Shown: positions 1-8,166 of the stretch, one piece after another
How the letters are laid out: each line of letters opens with the position of its first letter
How positions within the stretch are numbered: position 1 is the stretch's first letter
Assembly: GCA_044223975.1 (NCBI GenBank)
Contig: JBGALI010000007.1
Location: 124,001-188,000 of the forward strand
Length of the DNA: 64,000 bases
Direction of reading: 5' to 3'
From: CAZCPB01 sp044223975
GTDB taxonomy: Bacteria; Planctomycetota; Phycisphaerae; Phycisphaerales; UBA1924
Translations under genes and position numbers: made by a program
The notes under the pieces: model-generated
Databases searched by the model: none
The model's input: only the letters and a program-made list of their open reading frames with translations
What the model was told of the DNA's origin: nothing

Positions 1-507
1 GCCATTATCGACTGGAACGCCGCGATCCTGTTCCTGGAGGAATCCGAGGACGTCCGCAGCGTGCTCGAGTTCGCCAACGTCGAGCTGCTGGAGATGCGGC
101 AGCTCGACGACCAGCTCGACGTGGCGATGGAGCACTCGTACCAGGCGCTGACGCGCCCGGCCCGACGCGGCATGATCGGGCGACTGATGCCCGGAGCCTC
201 GGGCGCGGAACTTCGCCGTGTCGCCGAACTGCAGATGGACAGCTCGCTGCTCTTTGAGAACGTGAGCAACGCGCTCAAGCTTCTGGGCGACCAGTACCTC
301 GCGCGCGTCTACCGGCTTGCCGCGGGACGTCTGCACCTGCCCGACTGGGACGCGAGCATCCTGCGCAAGCTGAGCGTGCTCGAGAGCATTTACGAAAAGC
401 TCGCCGACCGCCAGGGCGCCGACCGCATGGAGCTGCTCGAGTGGATCGTGATCGTGCTGATCGCGCTCGAGATCGTTCTGAATTTCGTGCCGGGCATCCA
501 CGGATGA
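1..507 (+). CDS. DUF155/RMD1-like membrane protein, 3' part
   Basis: The reading frame is open from the first base, so the gene begins outside the window; 168 codons are visible. The visible part is a helical region with many acidic and arginine residues followed by a single hydrophobic C-terminal segment (LLEWIVIVLIALEIVLNFV) preceded by a conserved-looking MELLEW motif. This arrangement, a helical RMD1/DUF155 domain ending in a C-terminal membrane anchor, is typical of that family, whose eukaryotic members act in mitochondria and whose bacterial role is unknown. The gene converges on mreD with only 7 bp between stop codons. The family call rests on the C-terminal third alone. Confidence 0.65.
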   Translation, partial: AIIDWNAAILFLEESEDVRSVLEFANVELLEMRQLDDQLDVAMEHSYQALTRPARRGMIGRLMPGASGAELRRVAELQMDSSLLFENVSNALKLLGDQYLARVYRLAAGRLHLPDWDASILRKLSVLESIYEKLADRQGADRMELLEWIVIVLIALEIVLNFVPGIHG

Positions 508-514
508 TGCGCCG

Positions 515-1084
515 TCAGGTCATGCGTCGCGCAAAGCGCCGCGGCTGGCCGGTCGCGAGCCCCAGTGCCGGGCTGAGCGGGAAGAACAGCAACGATAGCG
601 CGAACGCCGAAACGCCCGTCGCCACCGACATGCCAAGGCGGTGCGCCAGCTCGGTGCCCGCCGTCCACACGACGGGCTCGCCGTAGAGCTTGTGGGCGGT
701 CATGAACGCGATCACCACGATGTGGGCGACGATGGAAGCCACGATTGCAAGGAAGCCCATCGTCAGCGGGTTGCGGCGGATCATGATGCCTCGAAGGGTC
801 AGCACGAGCTGGCCGGCCACGAGGTACCCCAGCGCGTACGGGCCGACGATGAACAGCCGTCCGCCGCCGTCGCCGGCCTCCACGAGGTTCGTAAGGTCGG
901 TCACCAAGCCGAGGGCCAGGGCCGCCCAGTACACCGTCACGGGCTGCGCAAACAGACCGACGAACACAAGCAGGGGAAGCACGAAGCTGGGCGCCATCCA
1001 CGACGGCCCCAGCGCGATGCGCATCCCAAGCTCGGCACCGAACAGCAGCCACGACGCGATGGCGAAGACGGCCCAGTTCATCAC
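515..1084 (-). CDS. mreD: Rod shape-determining protein MreD
   Basis: This 189-residue protein is almost entirely hydrophobic, with about five membrane segments, as expected for MreD, the small inner-membrane component of the elongasome. MreD works with MreC, MreB, RodA and PBP2 to direct lateral wall synthesis. The family call depends strongly on context: its ATG overlaps the mreC stop (ATGA) and mreC follows mreB. A charged C-terminal tail (QPRRFARRMT) should be cytoplasmic. It is the last gene of the mreBCD unit; no rodA or mrdA follows, since the next gene converges on it. Confidence 0.85.
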   Translation of the reverse strand: MMNWAVFAIASWLLFGAELGMRIALGPSWMAPSFVLPLLVFVGLFAQPVTVYWAALALGLVTDLTNLVEAGDGGGRLFIVGPYALGYLVAGQLVLTLRGIMIRRNPLTMGFLAIVASIVAHIVVIAFMTAHKLYGEPVVWTAGTELAHRLGMSVATGVSAFALSLLFFPLSPALGLATGQPRRFARRMT

Positions 1085-1977
1085 GGCCCTCCCCTCTTGG
1101 CCGGATCGAGCACCTCGTCGCTCTCATCGGGCACGCGCAGCACGGCGTCGCTCACGCGCTCCAGCCGCACCGTGGGCCGGACCGTGATGATGCGCCGCAG
1201 CGGGTTCTCCGGGCTGGCGCCGATGTCCTCGATGACGCCGACGACGAGCATCTGCGCGTGACGCGGCCAGCGGTCGGGGTCGTCGAGGCGGACGACGGTG
1301 CCGCGCTTGATTTCCACGCCGCCCTCGCCCTCCACCGGGCCGCGCAGCGTGCCGTCGCCCACGGGGTTGAGAATCGCCAGCGGGCGTGCCGCGGCGTTGT
1401 CGGTCATGACGCGGACCAGCATGGTGTTGGTCGCGGCCTTGGACGTGATGGGCTGGACGAGGCACGTGCGGGCGGAGACCTCGGCGACGCGCCCGAGGAG
1501 TTGAAGGCTCGGCGTGACCACGACCGTGTTGGGCGTTACGCCTTGCTTGCTCCCGGCGCGCACGGTGAGCATGCTGCTGGCGAGGTCGCTGGAGGTCCCG
1601 ATCACCGGCACGCTGAGCTGGCGGACGGGGGTGTCGGGGTTCAGGATCTTGATCAGGAGCGCTTCTTCCATCTCGCGCTTGAGCCGGACGATCTCCTGCT
1701 CGTCGCGCAGGTGCTGCTGGGTGAGCGATTCCACCTCACGGCGGAGTCCCTGCACGGCCTCGCCTTCCTTCTCGGGATCCGTCTTGAGAGGAAGGAGCCA
1801 CGTCGTGAGCTGGCGCGTCGGAGCGCTGATGGGCGCGAGTACCGCCGCGACGGGGTCGGCGAACCACTCCAGCCACCGCGTGAAGCGGGCGGGGAGCAGC
1901 GCGACCACCACCAGCAGTGCCACGGCGGCCGGCAGGAGGCGTCGGGAGAGCGAGGATCGAACGAGTGAGGGGGTCAC
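1081..1977 (-). CDS. mreC: Rod shape-determining protein MreC
   Basis: The 298-residue protein has a short cytoplasmic start, one membrane helix at about residues 14-30, a periplasmic coiled coil at about 65-110 (repeated E/L/R heptads after KTDPEKEGE), and then the beta-rich MreC domain with VIGTSSD and glycine-containing turns. MreC dimerises in the periplasm and links the MreB filament to PBP2. The start is a GTG with no clear Shine-Dalgarno sequence. It lies 110 bp downstream of mreB and overlaps mreD by 4 bp, so the three genes are probably co-transcribed. The acidic C-terminal tail after residue 280 is poorly conserved in the family. Confidence 0.92.
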   Translation of the reverse strand: MTPSLVRSSLSRRLLPAAVALLVVVALLPARFTRWLEWFADPVAAVLAPISAPTRQLTTWLLPLKTDPEKEGEAVQGLRREVESLTQQHLRDEQEIVRLKREMEEALLIKILNPDTPVRQLSVPVIGTSSDLASSMLTVRAGSKQGVTPNTVVVTPSLQLLGRVAEVSARTCLVQPITSKAATNTMLVRVMTDNAAARPLAILNPVGDGTLRGPVEGEGGVEIKRGTVVRLDDPDRWPRHAQMLVVGVIEDIGASPENPLRRIITVRPTVRLERVSDAVLRVPDESDEVLDPAKRGGP

Positions 1978-2087
1978 GGGTCAGAGGACCCAATCGGCAT
2001 TCGACCGGAGCGCCGCCCCGGGCCACGCGCCCCGGCACGCTCCCTGATCTTTTGGCCACGTGGCGCTGTGCCCATCCGGCGCCTTCC

Positions 2088-3146
2088 TTACACGTCCATG
2101 TCGTTCTCGAGGGTGGACTTCCACTCCTCGATGTGCTCGAGGTAGATGCACGTGCCGCGGGCGACGCACGTCAGCGGGTCGTCGGCGAGCTTGGTCTCCA
2201 GGCCCGTAGCCTTCTGCACCACGTTGGGCAGCCCGCGGAGCAGCGAGCCGCCGCCGGCCATGGTGATGCCGTTGTCCACGAGGTCCGCCGCGAGCTCGGG
2301 CTCGGCCCGCTCGAGCGTTCGTGTGATCGCCTCGATGATCGCCGTAACGGGCTCCTGCAGCGCCTCGCGGATTTCCTCGCTGGTCACAACGGTCTTCCGC
2401 GGCAGACCGGAGATCATGTCGCGCCCGCGCACTTCCATCGTCGTCTCGGGGCCGGTCGGTGCCGCGGAGCCGATCTCGATCTTGATCCGCTCGGCGGTCT
2501 GCTCGCCGATCATCATGTTGTACGTGCGCTTCATGTGGGCCATGACGGCCTCGTCCATGTCGTCGCCCGCGACGCGCACGCTCTCGCAGGTGGCGATATC
2601 CGCCAGCGACATGATCGCGACCTCGGTCGTGCCGCCGCCGATGTCGACGATCATCGAGGCGGTGGCCTCGGCGAACGGAAGGCCCGCGCCGATCGCGGCG
2701 GCGATGGGTTCTTCGATCAGGTAGGTCCGCCCGGCGCCCGCGCGTTCGGCGGAATCGAACACGGCCCGCTTCTCGACGGCGGTGATGCCGGAGGGGATCG
2801 AGATGACGACGCGCGGACGGAAGATCCGCGTCTTGCCGTTCACCTTGTTGATGAAGTACCGCAGCATCGCCTCGGTGATCTCGAAGTCGGAGATCACGCC
2901 GTCCTTGAGGGGGCGGATCGCCGTGATCGAGCCGGGGGTCTTGCCGAGCATCTCCTTGGCGACCCAGCCGACGGCCTCGCCGTTCTTGAGGACCTGGTTG
3001 GTGCCCTTGCGGACGGCCACCACGGAGGGCTCGTTGAGAACGATCCCCTGGCCGCGAACGGAGACCAGCGTGTTGCACGTGCCCAGGTCGATACCCATGT
3101 CGACGCTGAAGAGTCCCTTGATTCGGTCGACGAACTGCACTTGCAC
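2088..3146 (-). CDS. mreB: Rod shape-determining protein MreB (bacterial actin)
   Basis: The protein shows the complete actin-fold ATPase signature: phosphate-1 GIDLGTCNTLV near the N terminus, DIGGGTTEVAIMSL in the middle, and adenosine-binding GGGSLLRGLPN near the C terminus. MreB forms membrane-bound filaments that orient lateral peptidoglycan synthesis. The frame is open further upstream, but the GTG at 3146 is chosen because it is preceded by AAGGAG with a 5-nt spacer and gives VQVQFVDRIKGLFSVDMGIDLG, a normal MreB N terminus; the longer version adds 26 proline/arginine-rich residues. The product is 352 residues, the usual length. It is the first gene of mreBCD. Confidence 0.96.
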   Translation of the reverse strand: MQVQFVDRIKGLFSVDMGIDLGTCNTLVSVRGQGIVLNEPSVVAVRKGTNQVLKNGEAVGWVAKEMLGKTPGSITAIRPLKDGVISDFEITEAMLRYFINKVNGKTRIFRPRVVISIPSGITAVEKRAVFDSAERAGAGRTYLIEEPIAAAIGAGLPFAEATASMIVDIGGGTTEVAIMSLADIATCESVRVAGDDMDEAVMAHMKRTYNMMIGEQTAERIKIEIGSAAPTGPETTMEVRGRDMISGLPRKTVVTSEEIREALQEPVTAIIEAITRTLERAEPELAADLVDNGITMAGGGSLLRGLPNVVQKATGLETKLADDPLTCVARGTCIYLEHIEEWKSTLENDMDV

Positions 3147-3242
3147 GCCTTCTCCTTGGCCGCGTGGGCAAACAACGCGGGCCGGGGCGACAGAGGGCGA
3201 TGGTAGGGACGCCCGCCCGGGCAACGGCCCGCGAGGCAGGAG

Positions 3243-3248
3243 ATTATC
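3243..3248 (-). promoter_or_regulatory. Candidate -10 box upstream of mreB
   Basis: GATAAT on the minus strand matches the -10 consensus at five of six positions and lies about 97 nt upstream of the mreB start. No convincing -35 box is seen at 16-18 nt spacing, so this is only a candidate. Confidence 0.3.
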
Positions 3249-3301
3249 GGCAATAGGGGCGTTCCGCCATTCGACCAGACCGTGGGTTCTGTGAGCGCAG
3301 G

Positions 3302-3337
3302 AAAAAGCCCGCGGCCGTTTCGGGCGTCCGCGGGCTT
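3302..3337 (-). terminator. Rho-independent terminator of the coiled-coil gene
   Basis: A perfect 10-bp inverted repeat, AAGCCCGCGG and CCGCGGGCTT with a 13-nt loop, is followed on the minus strand by a run of five T. It lies 34 nt beyond the stop of the gene at 3371-4327 and would separate that gene from mreB. Confidence 0.85.
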
Positions 3338-3370
3338 GGTGGTGAGCGATACAGGCCGTCGATTGAAGGG

Positions 3371-4327
3371 TCAGTCGATCCGGGCGGCCGACGCCGGGCT
3401 GTCGGGGCGGATCTCGATGACGTTCGGCTTGACTTGGCGGCTGAAGTCAGCGGTAGGGGCGGGCTTCTGTGCGTTGCGGGCGTCGAGTTCGGTCTGGGCG
3501 CGACGCTCGTAATTCACGGTCTCGGAGTGCTTGCCCAGGGTCTGCAGCTTGGCCTCCTGCTTGGTGCGGATCTCCGCGAAGCGGCCGGTGAGCTGGTCGA
3601 GGCTGGCGACGCGGTAGCGGCTGTGCTCGTCGATCGTCTCCTGACGCTTCTGCATCACCTCGATCAGGCGATCATTGCGCCCGATGGCGTCGATCTGGCG
3701 GTCCAGCTGCCAGAGCTGGCTCTGAAACTGGGCGTGCTCGGTCTCGAGCGTCGTGGCCAGGTCGGCCAGGCGCGTTTCCTGCTGGCTGAGGTAGCCCAGG
3801 TCCTTGTCGATCTCCCCGATACGGCCCGAGTAGACCGCGAGCACCTGCTGGGCCTGCTCGGCCCGGGCATAGGCCTGCTTGAGGTCCATCTGCTCGTGGC
3901 CGAAGGAAATTCGGACGACAGGGGCCGAGTAGGTGGCGCTGGTGTAGACGCCCGAGGTGGCGGCTCCCATGGCCTCGGCCTTCTGGATCATCGGCTGGAG
4001 CGTTGTAAGGTCGCTCTGGGCGAGCTCGACGACGCGGGCGCTGATCTCACGGTCGCGGTTGAGCTGGGCGACCTGCTCGCGCAGCTCGGCCAAGTCGCCG
4101 CGCACATCGGCGATCCGCTTGGGGTACTGCCCCTCGAGGTCGCGGATCTGCTGACGCAGCGCGATGGGGTCCTCGATGGCCTTGTCGAGCTGGCAGTTGA
4201 CGTGATTGCGGGTTTGCGTGAGGATCGCTCCCACACGCTCCGGGCCGGCGACCAGCACGGCGGCTCCGCCCGCGAGACCGGTGATGACGGCGGTTCGGAC
4301 GAGTCCCTTGCAGATTCCCATGACCAT
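3371..4327 (-). CDS. Membrane-anchored coiled-coil protein of unknown function
   Basis: I do not recognise a named family. The 318-residue product has an N-terminal hydrophobic segment (about residues 8-28, glycine/alanine-rich) and then long helical stretches rich in Q, E, R and L, strongly predicted coiled coil, at roughly 45-110 and 150-270. The tail contains a short proline/basic region. It resembles planctomycete exported or anchored coiled-coil proteins of unknown role. AGGAG lies 3 nt before the first ATG and 9 nt before an in-frame ATG two codons later, so either start is possible. It stands between mreB and the sigma factor gene, transcribed away from the latter, and ends in a clear terminator. 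Confidence 0.6.
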   Translation of the reverse strand: MVMGICKGLVRTAVITGLAGGAAVLVAGPERVGAILTQTRNHVNCQLDKAIEDPIALRQQIRDLEGQYPKRIADVRGDLAELREQVAQLNRDREISARVVELAQSDLTTLQPMIQKAEAMGAATSGVYTSATYSAPVVRISFGHEQMDLKQAYARAEQAQQVLAVYSGRIGEIDKDLGYLSQQETRLADLATTLETEHAQFQSQLWQLDRQIDAIGRNDRLIEVMQKRQETIDEHSRYRVASLDQLTGRFAEIRTKQEAKLQTLGKHSETVNYERRAQTELDARNAQKPAPTADFSRQVKPNVIEIRPDSPASAARID

Positions 4328-4555
4328 TCACTCCTGAATGTGCCGGGCCTCCGTGAACATGCGGGCACGGTCCGGCGAGGCTTGTGTGAAGCGTGATTGG
4401 GAGCAAGGCTCGGCGGATTTCGCGCTGTATTCCCGCGTGGCTGAAAAACACTGCGTGCAGCGCGGATCGTGCGACCGCGGGTGGTTCTACGAGCGGCGAG
4501 CAAGTCGCCCGGTGAAGGAAAAGGCGTGCTGCTCACGGCGCCCGAGGAAAGCTTC

Positions 4556-4626
4556 GAATTCCGCGGTCCGCGTTGGCGGAGCGCCAGACCCGCTCTTCTC
4601 GGGCCGAAGCGGAACCGACGGAATTC
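4556..4626. repeat. Imperfect inverted repeat with two bulges
   Basis: The left arm GAATTCCGCGGTCCGC (4556-4571) pairs with the right arm (4609-4626) over 16 base pairs with two single-base bulges; both arms carry GAATTCCG at the outer end. The 37-nt spacer contains further short complementarity. There is no T run, so it is not an obvious terminator. It could be an RNA leader structure or an extended protein-binding site. Confidence 0.55.
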
Positions 4627-4712
4627 CCCGGAAATCCCCGGCGGCTCGCCGGTATGCTGCGTGGGAGGCCGGGCCGCGCCCTCGATGAGCGGGGTCTGTC
4701 AGGGTGGCGACG

Positions 4713-4718
4713 TACAAT
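4713..4718 (+). promoter_or_regulatory. Candidate -10 box for sigma factor/kinase unit
   Basis: TACAAT lies 95 nt upstream of the sigma factor start. No good -35 hexamer is visible at normal spacing. The assignment is tentative. Confidence 0.25.
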
Positions 4719-4812
4719 ATGAAACGGGTAAGGGTTGCCGCCGAACAAGGGGCGACTGGATACGTGTGATTGAGGCACCCCGTGCGCGCGGACGGGGCTT
4801 TGGGGAGCCGGG

Positions 4813-5577
4813 ATGCTCACGCAGTTGACGACCAACTTCATCGGGCGCTTGAAGGCCAACGACCAGGGCGCTTGGTTCGAGCTCTGGGAGACCTTCGGGC
4901 CCGTGGTCCGCGCCCAGCTTTCCAAGTGGGGCAAGGGGCGAATTGGCAGCGAGACCGTCCGCGATCTCTCGCAGGAGACGCTCACGGCGCTCTCCGAGTC
5001 GATCAACCGGTACGACCCCGCGCGCGGGGCCCGCTTCTCCACCTGGCTTCTGGCCATCGCCAAGCACGTCCTGGGCGACGAGATGGACCGCCGCAACGCC
5101 CAGAAGCGCGGCGGATCGAAGAAGGCCATCGAGCTCGACGAGTCGTGGATGAAAGCCGCGGCCAACATAGGGGCCGATGCCGCCTACGAGACCGCGATCT
5201 TCTTTGCGAAAGTCGAAGCCGCCATTCGTCTGGTCGAAAAGGAAGCCGACTTCACGGACTTCTCGATCTACCGGATGCGCGTGCTCGACGGCCAGAGCGG
5301 GAAGGATGTTGCCGCGGCACTCGGAACGAGCGAGCCGACCGTAAGCCGTCGCCTGGCGAAGATCCGCGCCTTGCTGCGGTCGCGCCTGGTCGAGGTGATC
5401 ACAACCTACAGCTTCACGGAGGACGAACAGCGCGAGGCGGCGCGAAACGGCCTGGAGCTTAATCCCAAATCAAACCCCGACAGCTCCGACGACGTCATGT
5501 TCGACGAGGCGATCGCGGAGATCTACCACCGGCAGCTCGACCTGCGCCGGCGTGACCAGGCCGAACGCCTGGTCTGA
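4813..5577 (+). CDS. ECF-type RNA polymerase sigma factor with C-terminal extension
   Basis: The product has a sigma-70 region 2 core (about residues 10-90: NDQGAWFELWE, LSQETLTALSESINRYDP, FSTWLLAIAKHVLGDEMDRR) and region 4 with a helix-turn-helix near residues 155-195 (GQSGKDVAAALGTSEPTVSRRL). At 254 residues it is longer than a typical 180-200 residue ECF factor because of a tail after region 4 rich in E, D, N and S. No anti-sigma gene is adjacent; instead a Ser/Thr kinase gene follows after 39 bp on the same strand, a pairing known from planctomycete ECF groups. The tail is a plausible target or docking site for the kinase (inference). GGGGAG precedes the ATG by 5 nt. Confidence 0.85.
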   Translation: MLTQLTTNFIGRLKANDQGAWFELWETFGPVVRAQLSKWGKGRIGSETVRDLSQETLTALSESINRYDPARGARFSTWLLAIAKHVLGDEMDRRNAQKRGGSKKAIELDESWMKAAANIGADAAYETAIFFAKVEAAIRLVEKEADFTDFSIYRMRVLDGQSGKDVAAALGTSEPTVSRRLAKIRALLRSRLVEVITTYSFTEDEQREAARNGLELNPKSNPDSSDDVMFDEAIAEIYHRQLDLRRRDQAERLV

Positions 5578-5616
5578 CGAGGACCCGCCCGGCACAGGCA
5601 CGGGCAGGAGGATCAT

Positions 5617-8160
5617 GTGGGCACTCTCACTCCGTTCGCCGCGATCGTGCTGGTCGTACTCGCGATTGTTCTCGGCGTGTTCGCCGTGGTGTTTCTGCTG
5701 GTCCCGGTGTGCAAGTTCCTCTGGCAGGTCGTGCTCCACCTGGCCCGGTTCGTGGGCGGCGAGGTCGTTGACGCGCTGCGCCTCGTGGGTTCGATCATCA
5801 CCGCCATCGTCATGGTCCCCCTCACGTTGCTGAACGTCATCGTCGGGCGTTGGTCCGGCGCTGCCCACTACGGCCGCGGCTTCACGGGAGAGGTCAAGAA
5901 CGCGGGCCTGTGCATCTATCGCATGGCCATCGGGCACCCCGCCCGCCTGCTGGGGCTGAGCGCCTTGACCGAGGGCGTGGAAAAGCGCCTACCCGCCGTG
6001 GTCGCCAACGCGCCCGGTTCCGACACTCCATCCAAGCGCGTGGGCCAGTTCCCCGGCTACACGATCGTGGGCTCGCTGCCCGGTGGCGGCTCGGGCGGCA
6101 AGCTCTACGTTGCGGAGCCGGACGCGACCAAGAAGGCTGTTTTCGCACGCGCCGGCCGCGCCGATGTCGACCAGGTCGTCATCAAGGTGTTCAGCCTCAA
6201 GGACGGCAGCAGCCTGCCTCAGATCGTGCGCGAGAGCCGCTCGCTCGACGCGGCCAAAAACCTCGGCCTCGTGCTCGACCACGAGCTGACTCCCGAGCGG
6301 TTCTTCTACGTCATGGAGTACGTCCCCGGCCAGTCGCTCTCGCTCGTCACGCAGCAACTGCACGCCGCGAGCGGGCCGGGCGGGCTCGACGCCGATCGCC
6401 TCCGCAGCGTCGCGGGGTACTCGATCGACCTGCTCCGCACGCTCGAGCAGTACCACAAGGGCGGGCTGTGGCACAAGGACGTCAAGCCCGACAACATCAT
6501 CGTGGACGGCGAGCGGGCCAGGCTCGTCGACTTCGGCCTCATCACGCCGCTGGCCTCGGCGATGACACTCACCACCCACGGCACCGAGTATTTCCGCGAC
6601 CCCGAGCTGGTGCGCATGGCCCTGCGCGGCGCCAAGGTTCACGAGGTCGACGGCACGCGGTTCGACATCTACGCCGCGGGCGCGGTGCTCTACTCCATCA
6701 TCGAGAACTCGTTCCCCGCCCACGGCGTGCTCTCGCAGATCACCAAGAAGTGCCCGGAAGCGATGCGCTGGGTTGTCCGCCGCGCCATGACGGACTACGA
6801 CAAGCGCTACGCAACGGCGGCGGAAATGGCCGCGGACCTTGAGTTTGTCCGCTTCTCCAGCGACCCGTTCGCCATCAAGCCGATCGAGCTGCCGAGCATG
6901 CGCGGCGGGTCGTCCGCCGACGCCGAGCCGTCCGTCCAGGTCGACCCCGAGGTGGCCGCGATGGGCGCCGCCGCGGCTGCGAACGGATGGGGTTCGGTCG
7001 CGCAGCAGGCGCGCAAGGTGGCGGCCGACGCGTCGCGCCTTGCCGCGGACGCGGTGCAGGGCGCCATGAGCGCCGCGGGCATCGCTGGGGTGAAGGCGGT
7101 CGATCGCAAAGCCCCGCGGTTGCGGGTGACCAATTGGTGGACGGGCGCGTACGTCCCGGATGGCGAGCAGCCGATCGCCGAGCAGCGTGCCGGTTCCCCC
7201 GTGCCGCCGCGGGCGGCGCCGTTTGTCGTCGGGATCGCGATGCCGAAGAACTTCGCGGGGATCAAGGTCGGCGTGACCCGCCGCCCTGCCGCCGAGCAGC
7301 TTGCTCGTGCGCGTGGAAGAGCGCAGGCCGCCCGCCAGCGCATCACCGATCGCCTTGAACACCGCGGCGTGCGCACCAAGGCCAGGTATAGCAACGGCGT
7401 CAACCCGGGCGTGTGGGTCGCGGCGATCGCGGTGCCTGCCGTTCTCGGCGTCATCATCTACAACGCTTCGCAGGACGACTCCGCCGACACGACGGTGTCC
7501 GAATCGATCCGCGAGGTCAGCGTCGCCGACGACGGTTCGCTGTGGGCCCAGACCGACCTGCCCGCGATCGACGAGTCGGACGAGTCCGCGGTCTTCGAAA
7601 CACCGGACGCCCCCGCGACCCCGCGAACGCCCGAACCCACGGTGACGCGCGCGTCGGCGCGGACCGTTCCGAACGGCGTGATCGAGATCGGGGCGCCCAA
7701 GGCCGCGACCGCGCCGCACGCGACCTCCGTGCCGATCCAGTATTCCGACGGGACCGTCCTGCTCGTGGTTGATCTCGCCAAACCGCTGTCGCGCGAGCAG
7801 CGCACGGCGATCTCGAGTGTTGCTTCACGCCTGTCGCGGGTCGGCTTCTCGCTCATCGGCGACTATCCGGGCAACGCCAGCGCCGCCGAGGCGATGGGCG
7901 AGCAGCTGGGCATCACGGCCGACGTGCTGGCCAAGTGCGCCGGGGTGGCGTCGGACACGCCGGAAATTCGCGTGCGCCTGAGCCGATGGCTGGCGGAGAA
8001 TCCTGACAAAGCCAGCCTGGTGGTGTGGTTCCGCCACGAAGCGCAGAACGCGGACGCGCCCGTGCAGTGCTTCCTCGCCGGGCCCGCGTTCGACCCCGAA
8101 ACGCCGAAGTTCGACGAGGCGTCGCGGCGTTTCGCGGCGGGGGTCGCCGCCCTCCGGTGA
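5617..8160 (+). CDS. Membrane Ser/Thr protein kinase
   Basis: The 847-residue protein begins with two hydrophobic segments (about 8-31 and 50-72), then a Hanks-type kinase domain at about 145-400. Visible elements are a glycine-rich loop (GSLPGGGSGGKLYVA, from 152), Lys190 in VVIKVF, a probable alpha-C Glu206, catalytic HKDVKPDN at 286-293, DFG at 305-307 and GTEYFRDPE at 322-330. HKD replaces the usual HRD, with Asp retained. A further membrane helix lies near 598-616, followed by a Thr/Pro-rich linker and an unrecognised C-terminal domain. The GTG start is supported by AGGAGG 5 nt upstream. It is probably co-expressed with the sigma factor. It converges on trpD with a 6-bp gap. Confidence 0.9.
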   Translation: MGTLTPFAAIVLVVLAIVLGVFAVVFLLVPVCKFLWQVVLHLARFVGGEVVDALRLVGSIITAIVMVPLTLLNVIVGRWSGAAHYGRGFTGEVKNAGLCIYRMAIGHPARLLGLSALTEGVEKRLPAVVANAPGSDTPSKRVGQFPGYTIVGSLPGGGSGGKLYVAEPDATKKAVFARAGRADVDQVVIKVFSLKDGSSLPQIVRESRSLDAAKNLGLVLDHELTPERFFYVMEYVPGQSLSLVTQQLHAASGPGGLDADRLRSVAGYSIDLLRTLEQYHKGGLWHKDVKPDNIIVDGERARLVDFGLITPLASAMTLTTHGTEYFRDPELVRMALRGAKVHEVDGTRFDIYAAGAVLYSIIENSFPAHGVLSQITKKCPEAMRWVVRRAMTDYDKRYATAAEMAADLEFVRFSSDPFAIKPIELPSMRGGSSADAEPSVQVDPEVAAMGAAAAANGWGSVAQQARKVAADASRLAADAVQGAMSAAGIAGVKAVDRKAPRLRVTNWWTGAYVPDGEQPIAEQRAGSPVPPRAAPFVVGIAMPKNFAGIKVGVTRRPAAEQLARARGRAQAARQRITDRLEHRGVRTKARYSNGVNPGVWVAAIAVPAVLGVIIYNASQDDSADTTVSESIREVSVADDGSLWAQTDLPAIDESDESAVFETPDAPATPRTPEPTVTRASARTVPNGVIEIGAPKAATAPHATSVPIQYSDGTVLLVVDLAKPLSREQRTAISSVASRLSRVGFSLIGDYPGNASAAEAMGEQLGITADVLAKCAGVASDTPEIRVRLSRWLAENPDKASLVVWFRHEAQNADAPVQCFLAGPAFDPETPKFDEASRRFAAGVAALR

Positions 8161-8166
8161 TTCGGC

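Larger units (their letters stand above)
4328..4812. other. 485-bp divergent intergenic region
   Basis: This is the largest non-coding stretch in the window, between the divergent coiled-coil gene and the sigma factor gene. Open frames here have no recognisable protein features and lack ribosome-binding sites. It contains an imperfect long inverted repeat (4556-4626) and one TACAAT box (4713-4718). It probably carries the promoters of both flanking genes. Confidence 0.5.

Noticed and set aside
3147..3224. 26-residue N-terminal extension of MreB
   Set aside because: The sequence is Pro/Arg-rich and lies upstream of a GTG that has a good ribosome-binding site and gives a standard MreB start.
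4338..4828. Small plus-strand frames of 116-119 codons before the sigma factor gene
   Set aside because: They have no ribosome-binding site, no recognisable domain and overlap each other in different frames.
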